Shown: positions 1 through 6,950, counted from the stretch's first letter. The stretch is DNA of 8,311 nucleotides from Oscillospiraceae bacterium (GCA_019413245.1 DXNX01000108.1:1-8311); one strand, 5' to 3'. A program made the numbers and translations. The notes: a model not told the origin generated them from the letters alone.

Positions 1-1111
<1,111 letters not shown>

Positions 1112-1135
1112 TTGTGACGAACACTCCGTAACAAG

Positions 1136-1180
1136 ATAAAAAACCTCCGGTTCCTGAAAAGGAACCGGAGGTTTTTTGTT
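1136..1180. terminator. Two-sided intrinsic terminator after gdhA
   Basis: A perfect 14-bp stem (1141-1154 pairing with 1161-1174; left arm AAACCTCCGGTTCC) closes a six-base TGAAAA loop. The plus strand continues into a T run (1172-1177), and the left flank carries an A run (1138-1143) that reads as a T run on the minus strand. It can therefore stop both gdhA and any minus-strand transcript running on from the convergent operon that ends at 1352. Confidence 0.93.
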
Positions 1181-1198
1181 TGTGGGTACTGAGACCGG

Positions 1199-1337
1199 CT
1201 CCCCTGTGTAAGGGGAGCTGTCAGCCGTAAGGCTGACTGAGGGGTTGGTAACTTTCCATCATTGCCCGTGAACAGGAAACAAGGCAGACTTTCCAACCCC
1301 TCCGCCGCTGCGCGGCACCTCCCCTTACACAGGGGAG
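1199..1337. repeat. Intergenic inverted-repeat element (REP/MITE-like)
   Basis: Two outer arms are perfect 19-bp reverse complements: 1199-1217 (CTCCCCTGTGTAAGGGGAG) and 1319-1337. Each arm is itself a short hairpin (CTCCCC against GGGGAG). A second pair of inverted 10-mers lies inside, GAGGGGTTGG at 1239-1248 and its complement at 1293-1302. Between the arms sit two unlike hairpins: TCAGCC/GGCTGA on the left (1221-1236) and GCCGC/GCGGC on the right (1304-1316). The core (about 1249-1292) has no reading frame of note. It occupies the space between the convergent gdhA and DUF1667 genes. From memory, similar units recur many times in gut Ruminococcaceae genomes, which would make this a non-autonomous palindromic repeat; its copy number cannot be seen from one window. 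Confidence 0.75.
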
Positions 1338-1351
1338 GCTTTTGGGGAGAG

Positions 1352-1705
1352 TCACGCCTTCTCGATCCCCCGCCCGGCGATGAGGTCGGCCCCGGTGCCC
1401 AGCAGGTTTTCCACAATGATCTGCCCGGGGCGGACCGGTGCCGCCACACAGACATCGTTGGCCACCTGCATGGCCTCAAACAGCAGATGCTTGGGGATAG
1501 CCGTGCTGGTCTTGACCGGCAGGCGGCAATGTACGCCCCCCGTGACCCTCACGGTGGTGGTCAGCACCCGGGTGGGGTGCTGCAGCTCATTTTTGCCGTA
1601 CTCGGCACCCCGGGGGCAGCTGTTGCCGGTGACGGCATAGCCGTTTTCCTCATCCACTTGCAGGCGGCAGCCCCGGGGACAGACGATACATACCAGCTCT
1701 TTCAT
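1352..1705 (-). CDS. DUF1667 small four-cysteine protein, third gene of glycerol-3-phosphate dehydrogenase operon
   Basis: A 117-residue protein with no signal peptide or membrane segment. It carries Cys6, Cys9, Cys13 and Cys30 in the pattern C-x2-C-x3-C-x16-C, within CIVCPRGC and GNSCPRG, which matches the DUF1667 family. The spacing resembles the [4Fe-4S] motif at the N-terminus of molybdopterin oxidoreductases, so an iron-sulfur electron-transfer role is a reasonable inference but unproven; zinc binding is the alternative. The remaining part (VRVTGGVHCRLPVKTSTAIPK onwards) is a compact family-typical region. The ATG at 1705 overlaps the TGA of the upstream oxidoreductase by four bases (ATGA), and a purine-rich AAAGGGGG site sits within that gene's end, which indicates translational coupling. 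As I recall, the family co-occurs with GlpA-like and FAD oxidoreductase genes in Firmicutes and Thermotoga, as it does here. Confidence 0.88.
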   Translation of the reverse strand: MKELVCIVCPRGCRLQVDEENGYAVTGNSCPRGAEYGKNELQHPTRVLTTTVRVTGGVHCRLPVKTSTAIPKHLLFEAMQVANDVCVAAPVRPGQIIVENLLGTGADLIAGRGIEKA

Positions 1706-3000
1706 TTTGCGGCACCCCCTTTGTCCTCTTCAATGGAAATGGTCAGTGGGCCCGCGGCGCTGCGCACCAGGTCCCCCGGCAGCAGGATGTGTTCCATCTC
1801 GCCGGGAGCCAGATGGGCGCGGCGGAACCCGGTCAGGGAATTGCCGGCGGCGTCCCGCACCGCGATGGCCGCGGGTCCCGTGACCCGGTTCACCCGGAAA
1901 AACACATCCACCGTCTTGCCCGCCTCGTCGGGGCGGACGGTCTGGGGCACGGTGTAGCTGACGCCATCCCCGTTTTTCAATTCCACCGTGCGGGCGTTCT
2001 CTCCGGCCCGCTTGCCCTGCACATAGGCAGCCGCCGCGGCACCGGCGCGCTCGCTCTCGGCGGAAACATAGTCCACCAGGTCATGCACATGCACCACGTT
2101 GCCGCAGGCAAAGATGCCGGGGATGCTGGTTTCCATGTTCTCGTACACCCGGGCGCCATTGGTGCGGCGGTCCATGTCCGCTCCGGCGGCACGGGTCAGC
2201 TCGTTTTCAGGGATCAGGCCCACGCTGAGCAGCACCGTATCACAGTCAAAGACCATCTCGGTGCCGGGGATAGGCCGGCGGTCGGGGCCTACCTCGCTCA
2301 CCGTCACCTGTTCCACCCGGTCGTGGCCCTTGATGTCGGTGATGGTGTGGCTGAGGTACAGAGGAATATCAAAGTCCTGCAAACACTGGACGATGTTGCG
2401 CATCAGACCGCCGGAATAGGGCATGAGCTCCACACAGGCCAGCACCTTGGCCCCTTCCAGGGTCATGCGGCGGGCCATGATGAGGCCGATGTCGCCGGAA
2501 CCCAGAATGACCACCCGGCGGCCCACCATATAGCCTTCAATGTTCAGATACCGCTGGGCCGCGCCCGCGGTGAAGATGCCGGAGGGACGCTCGCCGGGGA
2601 TGGAAATGGCGCCCCGGGTGCGTTCCCGGCAGCCCATGGCCAGCACCACGGCCTGGGTCTCCAGCACCTGATAGCCTTCTTTGGCGCTGACGGCGTGCAC
2701 CTGATGGGGAGCGCCGTTCTCGCCGGGGACGATCTGCAACACCATGGTATCCAAGCGGGTCTCCACACCGGTATCGGCCAGCATTTCGATGAAACGCCCG
2801 GCATATTCCGGGCCGGTGAGTTCCTCCCGGAAGCGCTGCAGGCCGAAGCCGCTGTGGATGCACTGGTTCAGGATGCCGCCCAGTTCGGAGTCCCGCTCCA
2901 GGATGAGGATGCGGCGCAGTCCCTTCTCCCAGGCCTGACAGGCCGCCGCCAGACCGGCGGGGCCGCCGCCAACGACAATCAGTTCATAGGGCTTTTCCAT
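1702..3000 (-). CDS. FAD/NAD(P)-binding oxidoreductase subunit partnering the GlpA-like protein
   Basis: A 432-residue flavoprotein of the pyridine-nucleotide-disulfide oxidoreductase fold. The N-terminal FAD Rossmann motif GGGPAG is at 11-16, with the FAD ribose-binding Glu at ILERD (about 35). A second dinucleotide motif, GSGDIG, lies at 167-172, and the second FAD-contact motif GIFACGN is at 295-301. Residues about 1-335 make up the catalytic fold. Residues about 340-432 form a C-terminal extension rich in predicted beta strands that I cannot assign. Position 47 is a lone Cys (NQCIHSG); the CxxC redox pair of thioredoxin reductase is absent, so this is not a disulfide reductase. It starts two bases after the GlpA-like stop with AAAGGAGG about 11 bases upstream. 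It probably takes electrons from GlpA and passes them to NAD(P) or to the DUF1667 protein; the direction and the final acceptor are unknown. It occupies the operon place of GlpB but is a different protein. Confidence 0.88.
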   Translation of the reverse strand: MEKPYELIVVGGGPAGLAAACQAWEKGLRRILILERDSELGGILNQCIHSGFGLQRFREELTGPEYAGRFIEMLADTGVETRLDTMVLQIVPGENGAPHQVHAVSAKEGYQVLETQAVVLAMGCRERTRGAISIPGERPSGIFTAGAAQRYLNIEGYMVGRRVVILGSGDIGLIMARRMTLEGAKVLACVELMPYSGGLMRNIVQCLQDFDIPLYLSHTITDIKGHDRVEQVTVSEVGPDRRPIPGTEMVFDCDTVLLSVGLIPENELTRAAGADMDRRTNGARVYENMETSIPGIFACGNVVHVHDLVDYVSAESERAGAAAAAYVQGKRAGENARTVELKNGDGVSYTVPQTVRPDEAGKTVDVFFRVNRVTGPAAIAVRDAAGNSLTGFRRAHLAPGEMEHILLPGDLVRSAAGPLTISIEEDKGGAAK

Positions 3001-3002
3001 AG

Positions 3003-4451
3003 TCAGTGGACCTCCTTTCCGGTTTTGGTTTCACAGGCCAGCACCCAGGTGCCGTCCTGGTCCATGAGCACATCGGTCATGGGCACGCCCAGTTCCCGGG
3101 CGATGATCTCCTGCACCCGGGGGCCGCAGAAGCCGCCCTGGCACCGGCCCATGCCCGCATTGCACCGGCGCTTGATGCCGTTGATGGTGCTGGCGGGCAC
3201 CGGGCTGTGCAGCGCTGCTACGATCTCCCCTTCGGTGACCGTTTCGCACCGGCAGATGACCCGGCCGAACCGGGGGTCTTTTTGGATGAGTTCCGCCCGC
3301 TGTTCTGCGTTCAGTTCCCGGAAGCGGGGCACGGCCTGACGGCGGGGGTTGAAATCGGGCTTTTCCTCCAGGGAAAGCCCCGCTTCGGCCAACAGTTCCG
3401 CCGCATAATCGGCGATGGCCGGAGCGCTGCTGAGCCCCGGAGAGCAGATGCCCGCCAGGTCCAGCCAGTGGGGATGGGCCTTGCTGGCCTCAATGACGAA
3501 ATCTCCCCGGTCGGTGTTGGCCCGGATGCCGCTGAAGTTGCGGATATTCTGCCGCAGGTTCAGTCCCGGCACGCTCTGCAACGCCCGGCGGCGGACGAAG
3601 TCCAGGGCGTCGGCGGTGGTGCCCAGGTCCCGGCGGTCCTCCACCGGCTCGGCGTTGGGCCCGGCCAGCAGGTTGCCGTGGACGGTGGGCGCCACCAGAA
3701 CGCCCTTGCCCTCGGGGCCGGGGCACTGGAAGATCACCCGGCTGACCTGTTTGCCCTCGGTCTTGTCCAGCAGGTAATATTCGCCCCGGCTGGGGTGCAC
3801 CGTGAAGTCCGGCGCTTCCAGCAGGCCGCGGACCTTGTCGGCGTCCACGCCCGCCGCATTGATGACATACCGGGCGGTGAACTCGCCTTTCGGGGTGGTG
3901 AGCACAAAGGCACCGTTTTCTTCCCGCACGGCGGTGACGGGGCAGCTGCGGTGCAGCTCCACCCCGTTGGTGACGGCGTTTTCGATCAGAGCCAGCGCCA
4001 GGCCCCAGGGGTCCACGATACCGGCGGAGGGCGCCAGCAGCGCCCCGGTCACGGTCTCGGACAGGTTAGGCTCCAGTTCCCGGGCCTCGGCGCCGGAGAG
4101 CAGGCGCAGACCGGGCACGCCGTTGGCGGTGCCGCGGCGGTAGAGTTCTTCCAGCTTGGGCTGCTGGTCCGCCCCGAACGCCAGCACCAGCGAGCCGGTG
4201 CGCTTGAAAGGCACATCCAGTTCGGCGCACAGGTCCCCCATCTGCCGGTTTCCTTCCACATTCAGGCGGGCCATGAGGGTGCCGGGTTCGGGGTCGTATC
4301 CGGCGTGGATGATGGCACTGTTGGCCTTGGTGGTGCCGTTGGCCACATCGTTCTGGGCTTCCAGCACCGCCACGTTCAGCCGGCACCGCGCCAGGCGGCG
4401 GGCTGCCGCCGCACCGATCACGCCGCAGCCGATGATGATGACGTCATACAT
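3003..4451 (-). CDS. glpA: GlpA-like FAD-dependent glycerol-3-phosphate dehydrogenase with BFD [2Fe-2S] domain
   Basis: Predicted to oxidise sn-glycerol-3-phosphate to dihydroxyacetone phosphate. It has 482 residues. An N-terminal DAO-type FAD domain opens with MYDVIIIGCGVIG (GxGxxG at 8-13) and the Glu of VLEAQ (31). The segment GTTKANSAIIHAGYDP (39-54) is typical of GlpA and L-2-hydroxyglutarate oxidase relatives, and LAGICSPGLSSAPAIA (332-347) closes the FAD site. The C-terminus is a BFD-like [2Fe-2S] domain with Cys400, Cys402, Cys437 and Cys442, including AGMGRCQGGFC. The frame stays open upstream to 4973, but ATG 4451 is chosen because GGGAGG lies at 4463-4458, six bases before it, and the FAD motif must sit at the N-terminus. 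It lacks a membrane segment. It leads a three-gene operon divergent from glpP-glpK, which favours glycerol-3-phosphate over 2-hydroxyglutarate as substrate. Confidence 0.88.
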   Translation of the reverse strand: MYDVIIIGCGVIGAAAARRLARCRLNVAVLEAQNDVANGTTKANSAIIHAGYDPEPGTLMARLNVEGNRQMGDLCAELDVPFKRTGSLVLAFGADQQPKLEELYRRGTANGVPGLRLLSGAEARELEPNLSETVTGALLAPSAGIVDPWGLALALIENAVTNGVELHRSCPVTAVREENGAFVLTTPKGEFTARYVINAAGVDADKVRGLLEAPDFTVHPSRGEYYLLDKTEGKQVSRVIFQCPGPEGKGVLVAPTVHGNLLAGPNAEPVEDRRDLGTTADALDFVRRRALQSVPGLNLRQNIRNFSGIRANTDRGDFVIEASKAHPHWLDLAGICSPGLSSAPAIADYAAELLAEAGLSLEEKPDFNPRRQAVPRFRELNAEQRAELIQKDPRFGRVICRCETVTEGEIVAALHSPVPASTINGIKRRCNAGMGRCQGGFCGPRVQEIIARELGVPMTDVLMDQDGTWVLACETKTGKEVH

Positions 4452-4466
4452 ACATTGCCTCCCGTT

Positions 4467-4507
4467 TTTGCTCACAAAAAAAGAGCAAAGCAAACACCGC
4501 TCCCCCC
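4467..4507 (-). promoter_or_regulatory. Terminator-like leader hairpin before glpA, candidate GlpP target
   Basis: On the minus strand, GAGC (4502-4499) can pair with GCTC (4486-4483) immediately before a run of seven T (4482-4476). The stem extends on both sides by G-U pairs with the preceding G-rich run, so as a terminator it is weak. The same GCTC is also part of a 7-bp perfect alternative stem, TTTGCTC (4489-4483) with GAGCAAA (4473-4467), which would enclose the T run in its loop and end three bases before the glpA ribosome site. Two mutually exclusive folds just before the start codon suggest leader-based control. GlpP-dependent antitermination is the natural candidate given the neighbouring gene, but this is inference. 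Confidence 0.45.
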
Positions 4508-4559
4508 TCGGGCCGGTATCTGCTTCACTCTGAACACAAGCAGTCTTATCAGCATTTTT

Positions 4560-4589
4560 ACTGTACCACCCCTCTCCGGCCGCTGTCAA
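4560..4589 (-). promoter_or_regulatory. Predicted sigma-A promoter for the glpA operon
   Basis: Reading the minus strand, a perfect -35 box TTGACA (4589-4584) is followed after 18 bases by TACAGT (4565-4560), a four-of-six match to TATAAT. Transcription would begin near 4553, giving a leader of about 100 bases before the ATG at 4451. No better pair was seen on this strand between 4465 and 4789. Confidence 0.6.
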
Positions 4590-4616
4590 GAGTCCGCCGC
4601 GGAATCGGCAACTTCT

Positions 4617-4640
4617 CCAAAAGCGGGCAGGCCCTTTTGG
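4617..4640. promoter_or_regulatory. Palindrome between the divergent glp promoters
   Basis: CCAAAAG (4617-4623) is repeated inverted as CTTTTGG (4634-4640) with a 10-base spacer. It lies between the two -35 boxes (4584-4589 on the minus strand and 4668-4673 on the plus strand), a position suited to an operator shared by both directions. It has no T run, so it is not a terminator. It does not match the catabolite-response (cre) consensus. Its role is unknown. Confidence 0.35.
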
Positions 4641-4667
4641 CGGAATAGCTATTTTTGATTGTATGGC

Positions 4668-4696
4668 TTTACATTTTTCAGCAAACCTGCCATAAT
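4668..4696 (+). promoter_or_regulatory. Predicted sigma-A promoter for glpP-glpK
   Basis: TTTACA (4668-4673) and CATAAT (4691-4696) are each five-of-six matches to consensus and are separated by the ideal 17 bases. The start site would be near 4703, only about 15 bases before the leader hairpin at 4718. Confidence 0.75.
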
Positions 4697-4717
4697 GAAT
4701 CTGTTCACAAGAGTAGG

Positions 4718-4755
4718 GAGTGGGACGGCCAGAGGTGCGCCCCACTCTTTTTATT
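4718..4755 (+). terminator. Leader terminator (attenuator) upstream of glpP
   Basis: GAGTGGG (4718-4724) pairs perfectly with CCCACTC (4741-4747) and is followed at once by TTTTTATTT (4748-4755), the form of an intrinsic terminator. It sits between the promoter (start near 4703) and the glpP ATG at 4789, so by default most transcripts should stop here after about 50 bases. GlpP proteins are known in Bacillus to bind leader RNA with glycerol-3-phosphate and prevent termination of glp transcripts, so autoregulation of glpP-glpK is the likely meaning. The 5' side AAGAGTAGGGAGTGGG is the candidate binding stretch. Confidence 0.72.
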
Positions 4756-4788
4756 TGGCCGCCGCGGCGGCAGGAGGATTTTACCAAA

Positions 4789-5361
4789 ATGGAGTCCCTG
4801 GAAGACAAACGCGCCCGCCTGCTGGACTGCCCGGTGATTGCTGCCGTAAAGGACGAAACCGGGCTGGAGCAGGCGCTGCAAAGTGACTGTGAGGTCATTT
4901 TTCTTTTGTTCGGCACCATCGTCAGCGTGCCCGGTCTGGTGGAGAAGGTCCGGCAGAGCGGCAAGCTGGCCATCGTGCATCTTGATCTGGTGGAGGGGCT
5001 GGCATCCCGGGAAGTGGCCGTGGATGCCCTGCAGAGCCTGTGTCATCCAGACGGCATCATCTCCACCCGGCCCGCCCTCATCCGCCGGGCGCGGCATCTG
5101 GACCTGCTGACGGTTCAGCGCGCCTTTATCCTGGATTCGCTGTCCCTGGACAATCTGCCCGCCCAGCTCAACGTGGGCAAACCGGATTTTATCGAGATCC
5201 TGCCCGGCATCATGCCCCGGGTCATTTCGGAACTGGCCCAGAAAACCCGCACCCCCATCATTGCGGGCGGACTGGTCAAATATAAGGACGAAGTCATGGC
5301 CGCCATCCGTGCCGGAGCGGTGGCCGTTTCCACCTCCAGCCGCACGGTGTGGGAGATGTGA
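4789..5361 (+). CDS. glpP: GlpP, glycerol-3-phosphate-responsive antiterminator
   Basis: A 190-residue cytosolic RNA-binding regulator that, in the Bacillus model, binds glycerol-3-phosphate and glp leader mRNA to prevent termination. The family has a TIM-barrel-like fold, and its typical blocks are visible: PVIAAVKD (15-22), VHLDLVEGL (63-71), DGIISTR (88-94), QRAFILDSLSL (110-120), PDFIEILPG (132-140), TPIIAGGLVKYKDEV (155-169) and AGAVAVSTSS near the end. The length matches the family. The frame is open back to an ATG at 4720, but that start lies inside the terminator hairpin. ATG 4789 is preferred because AGGAGG lies at 4772-4777 and because homologues begin near here. The spacer of 11 bases is a little long. 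It is followed 22 bases later by glpK, in one transcript, behind a leader terminator that GlpP itself may relieve. No truncation is seen. Confidence 0.93.
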   Translation: MESLEDKRARLLDCPVIAAVKDETGLEQALQSDCEVIFLLFGTIVSVPGLVEKVRQSGKLAIVHLDLVEGLASREVAVDALQSLCHPDGIISTRPALIRRARHLDLLTVQRAFILDSLSLDNLPAQLNVGKPDFIEILPGIMPRVISELAQKTRTPIIAGGLVKYKDEVMAAIRAGAVAVSTSSRTVWEM

Positions 5362-5383
5362 GCACACAACGGGAGGACCCACC

Positions 5384-6874
5384 ATGAAAAAGTATGTGAT
5401 GGCCCTGGACCAGGGCACCACCAGCAGCCGCTGCATCCTGTTTGACCGGGAGCAGAACATTGTGGAGCTGGCGCAGAAAGAATTCACCCAGCACTACCCC
5501 CATCCGGGCTGGGTGGAGCACGACCCCATGGAGATCTACTCCAGCCAGTACGGCGTACTGATGGAAGTGCTGGCCAAGAGCGGCGTGGACGTGCAGGAGA
5601 TCGCCGGTATCGGCATCACCAACCAGCGGGAGACCGCCATTGTCTGGGACAAAGAGACCGGCCGCCCGGTATACAACGCCATTGTGTGGCAGTGCCGCCG
5701 CACCGCTGCCCTGTGTGAGGAACTGAAGAAGGACACCGCCTTCACCGAATATGTGCAGCAGCGCACCGGGCTGCTTATCGACGCCTATTTTTCCGCCACC
5801 AAGATCAAGTGGATTCTGGATAACGTGCCCGGCGCCCGCCAGCAGGCCGAGGAAGGCAAGCTGCTGTTCGGCACGGTGGACACCTGGCTGATCTGGAAGC
5901 TCACCGGCGGCGCCGCCCATGTGACCGACTACACCAACGCCAGCCGCACCATGCTGTTTGACATTGAAAACCTCTGCTGGGACAAGACCATCTGCGACCG
6001 GCTGGGCATCCCCATGAACATGCTGCCCAAGGTATGCTCCTGCAGCGAAGTGTACGGCACCATGAACATCCAGGGGGTGGAAGTGCCCATTGCGGGCATT
6101 GCCGGCGACCAGCAGGCAGCCCTGTTCGGCCAGACCTGCTTTGAGGCGGGCGAAGCCAAAAATACCTACGGCACCGGCTGCTTTTTGCTGATGAACACCG
6201 GCGAAAAGCTGTTCCGCAGTCAGAACGGCCTGATCACCACCATTGCCTCGGGGCTGAACGGCCGCATCCAGTACGCGCTGGAAGGCAGCGTGTTTGTGGG
6301 CGGGGCCGTGGTCCAGTGGCTGCGGGATGAACTGCACCTGATCACCGAGGCTTCGGACACCGAATATTTTGCCAAAAAGGTCCCGGACAGCGCCGGGGTG
6401 TATCTGGTGCCCGCCTTCACCGGCCTGGGCGCCCCCTACTGGGATATGTACGCCCGGGGTGCTCTGGTGGGCCTGACCCGGGGCGCCGGGCGCAACCACA
6501 TCATCCGGGCAGCGCTGGAATCCATCGCCTACCAGACCGGGGATGTGCTCCACGCCATGGAGCGGGACGCCGGGTTGCCCCTGCGGGAACTGCGGGTGGA
6601 CGGCGGGGCTTCGGCCAACAACTTCCTGATGCAGTTCCAGTCCGACATCATCGGCCGCACCCTGCGCCGCCCCATGATCCGGGAAACCACCGCCCTGGGC
6701 GCCGCCTATCTGGCAGGGCTGGCCACCGGTGTGTGGCGGGACCTGGATGACATCCGCAGCCAGTGGACCCTGGACCGCCTGTATGAGCCCCAGATGAGTG
6801 AAGCCGACCGCACCCGCCTGTATGACGGATGGCACAAGGCAGTGGAACGGGCCAAGGGCTGGGCCGAGGACTGA
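5384..6874 (+). CDS. glpK: Glycerol kinase
   Basis: Phosphorylates glycerol with ATP to sn-glycerol-3-phosphate in the cytosol, supplying both the substrate of the divergent dehydrogenase operon and the ligand of GlpP. It has 496 residues, the family's usual length. The phosphate-binding loop DQGTTSSR is at 9-16. The glycerol-contact residues are all present: Arg82-Glu83 (NQRET), Trp102, Tyr135 and Asp242-Gln243 (GIAGDQQAALFGQ). Further FGGY-family blocks are WVEHDPMEI, GTVDTWLIWKLTGG, YGTGCFLLMNTG and TALGAAYLAGLATGVW. The frame is open to 5261, but ATG 5384 is chosen because GGGAGG lies at 5371-5376, seven bases before it, and the ATP loop needs this N-terminus. The Firmicutes loop carrying the HPr-phosphorylated histidine is replaced by TMNIQGVEVP (226-235), and the E. 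coli GGKGG fructose-1,6-bisphosphate site is missing too. Control is therefore more likely transcriptional, through GlpP. Confidence 0.97.
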   Translation: MKKYVMALDQGTTSSRCILFDREQNIVELAQKEFTQHYPHPGWVEHDPMEIYSSQYGVLMEVLAKSGVDVQEIAGIGITNQRETAIVWDKETGRPVYNAIVWQCRRTAALCEELKKDTAFTEYVQQRTGLLIDAYFSATKIKWILDNVPGARQQAEEGKLLFGTVDTWLIWKLTGGAAHVTDYTNASRTMLFDIENLCWDKTICDRLGIPMNMLPKVCSCSEVYGTMNIQGVEVPIAGIAGDQQAALFGQTCFEAGEAKNTYGTGCFLLMNTGEKLFRSQNGLITTIASGLNGRIQYALEGSVFVGGAVVQWLRDELHLITEASDTEYFAKKVPDSAGVYLVPAFTGLGAPYWDMYARGALVGLTRGAGRNHIIRAALESIAYQTGDVLHAMERDAGLPLRELRVDGGASANNFLMQFQSDIIGRTLRRPMIRETTALGAAYLAGLATGVWRDLDDIRSQWTLDRLYEPQMSEADRTRLYDGWHKAVERAKGWAED

Positions 6875-6876
6875 TT

Positions 6877-6906
6877 TTTCCACAAAATGGCTTTCTTTTG
6901 TGGAAA
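6877..6906. repeat. Perfect 11-bp inverted repeat after glpK
   Basis: TTTCCACAAAA (6877-6887) pairs with TTTTGTGGAAA (6896-6906) around an eight-base loop, starting two bases after the glpK stop. No T run follows on either strand, so it is not a standard intrinsic terminator. In RNA it would form a hairpin just upstream of the true terminator and could protect the 3' end. A protein-binding role is possible but unsupported. Confidence 0.6.
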
Positions 6907-6950
6907 GGACGCCTGTTTTCCATTGAATTTTTTCTCCCTCCCACGGTTTT

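Noticed and set aside
1199..1337. CRISPR array or tRNA-like element
   Set aside because: There are only two inverted arms, not direct repeats with spacers, and no cloverleaf with anticodon arm can be drawn.
1789..3339. 516-codon plus-strand open frame opposite the oxidoreductase
   Set aside because: It is an antisense shadow caused by high third-position GC. It has no ribosome site, is low-complexity Gly/His/Ala-rich with no known motif, and the minus strand here encodes clear flavoprotein motifs.
3006..4658. 550-codon plus-strand open frame opposite glpA
   Set aside because: Same cause: repetitive Gly/His/Gln-rich translation without domains, running across the divergent promoter region and against a gene with intact FAD and Fe-S motifs.
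4720..4788. Upstream in-frame ATG for glpP at 4720
   Set aside because: It lies in the 5' arm of the leader terminator and has no properly spaced ribosome site; the AGGAGG at 4772 serves ATG 4789.
4452..4973. N-terminal extension of the GlpA-like frame upstream to 4973
   Set aside because: The added residues would precede the FAD loop, cross both promoters and include the start of glpP on the other strand. A good ribosome site supports ATG 4451.
6877..6906. Primary terminator of glpK
   Set aside because: No T run follows the stem on either strand; the stem at 6951-6976 with eight T is the convincing terminator.
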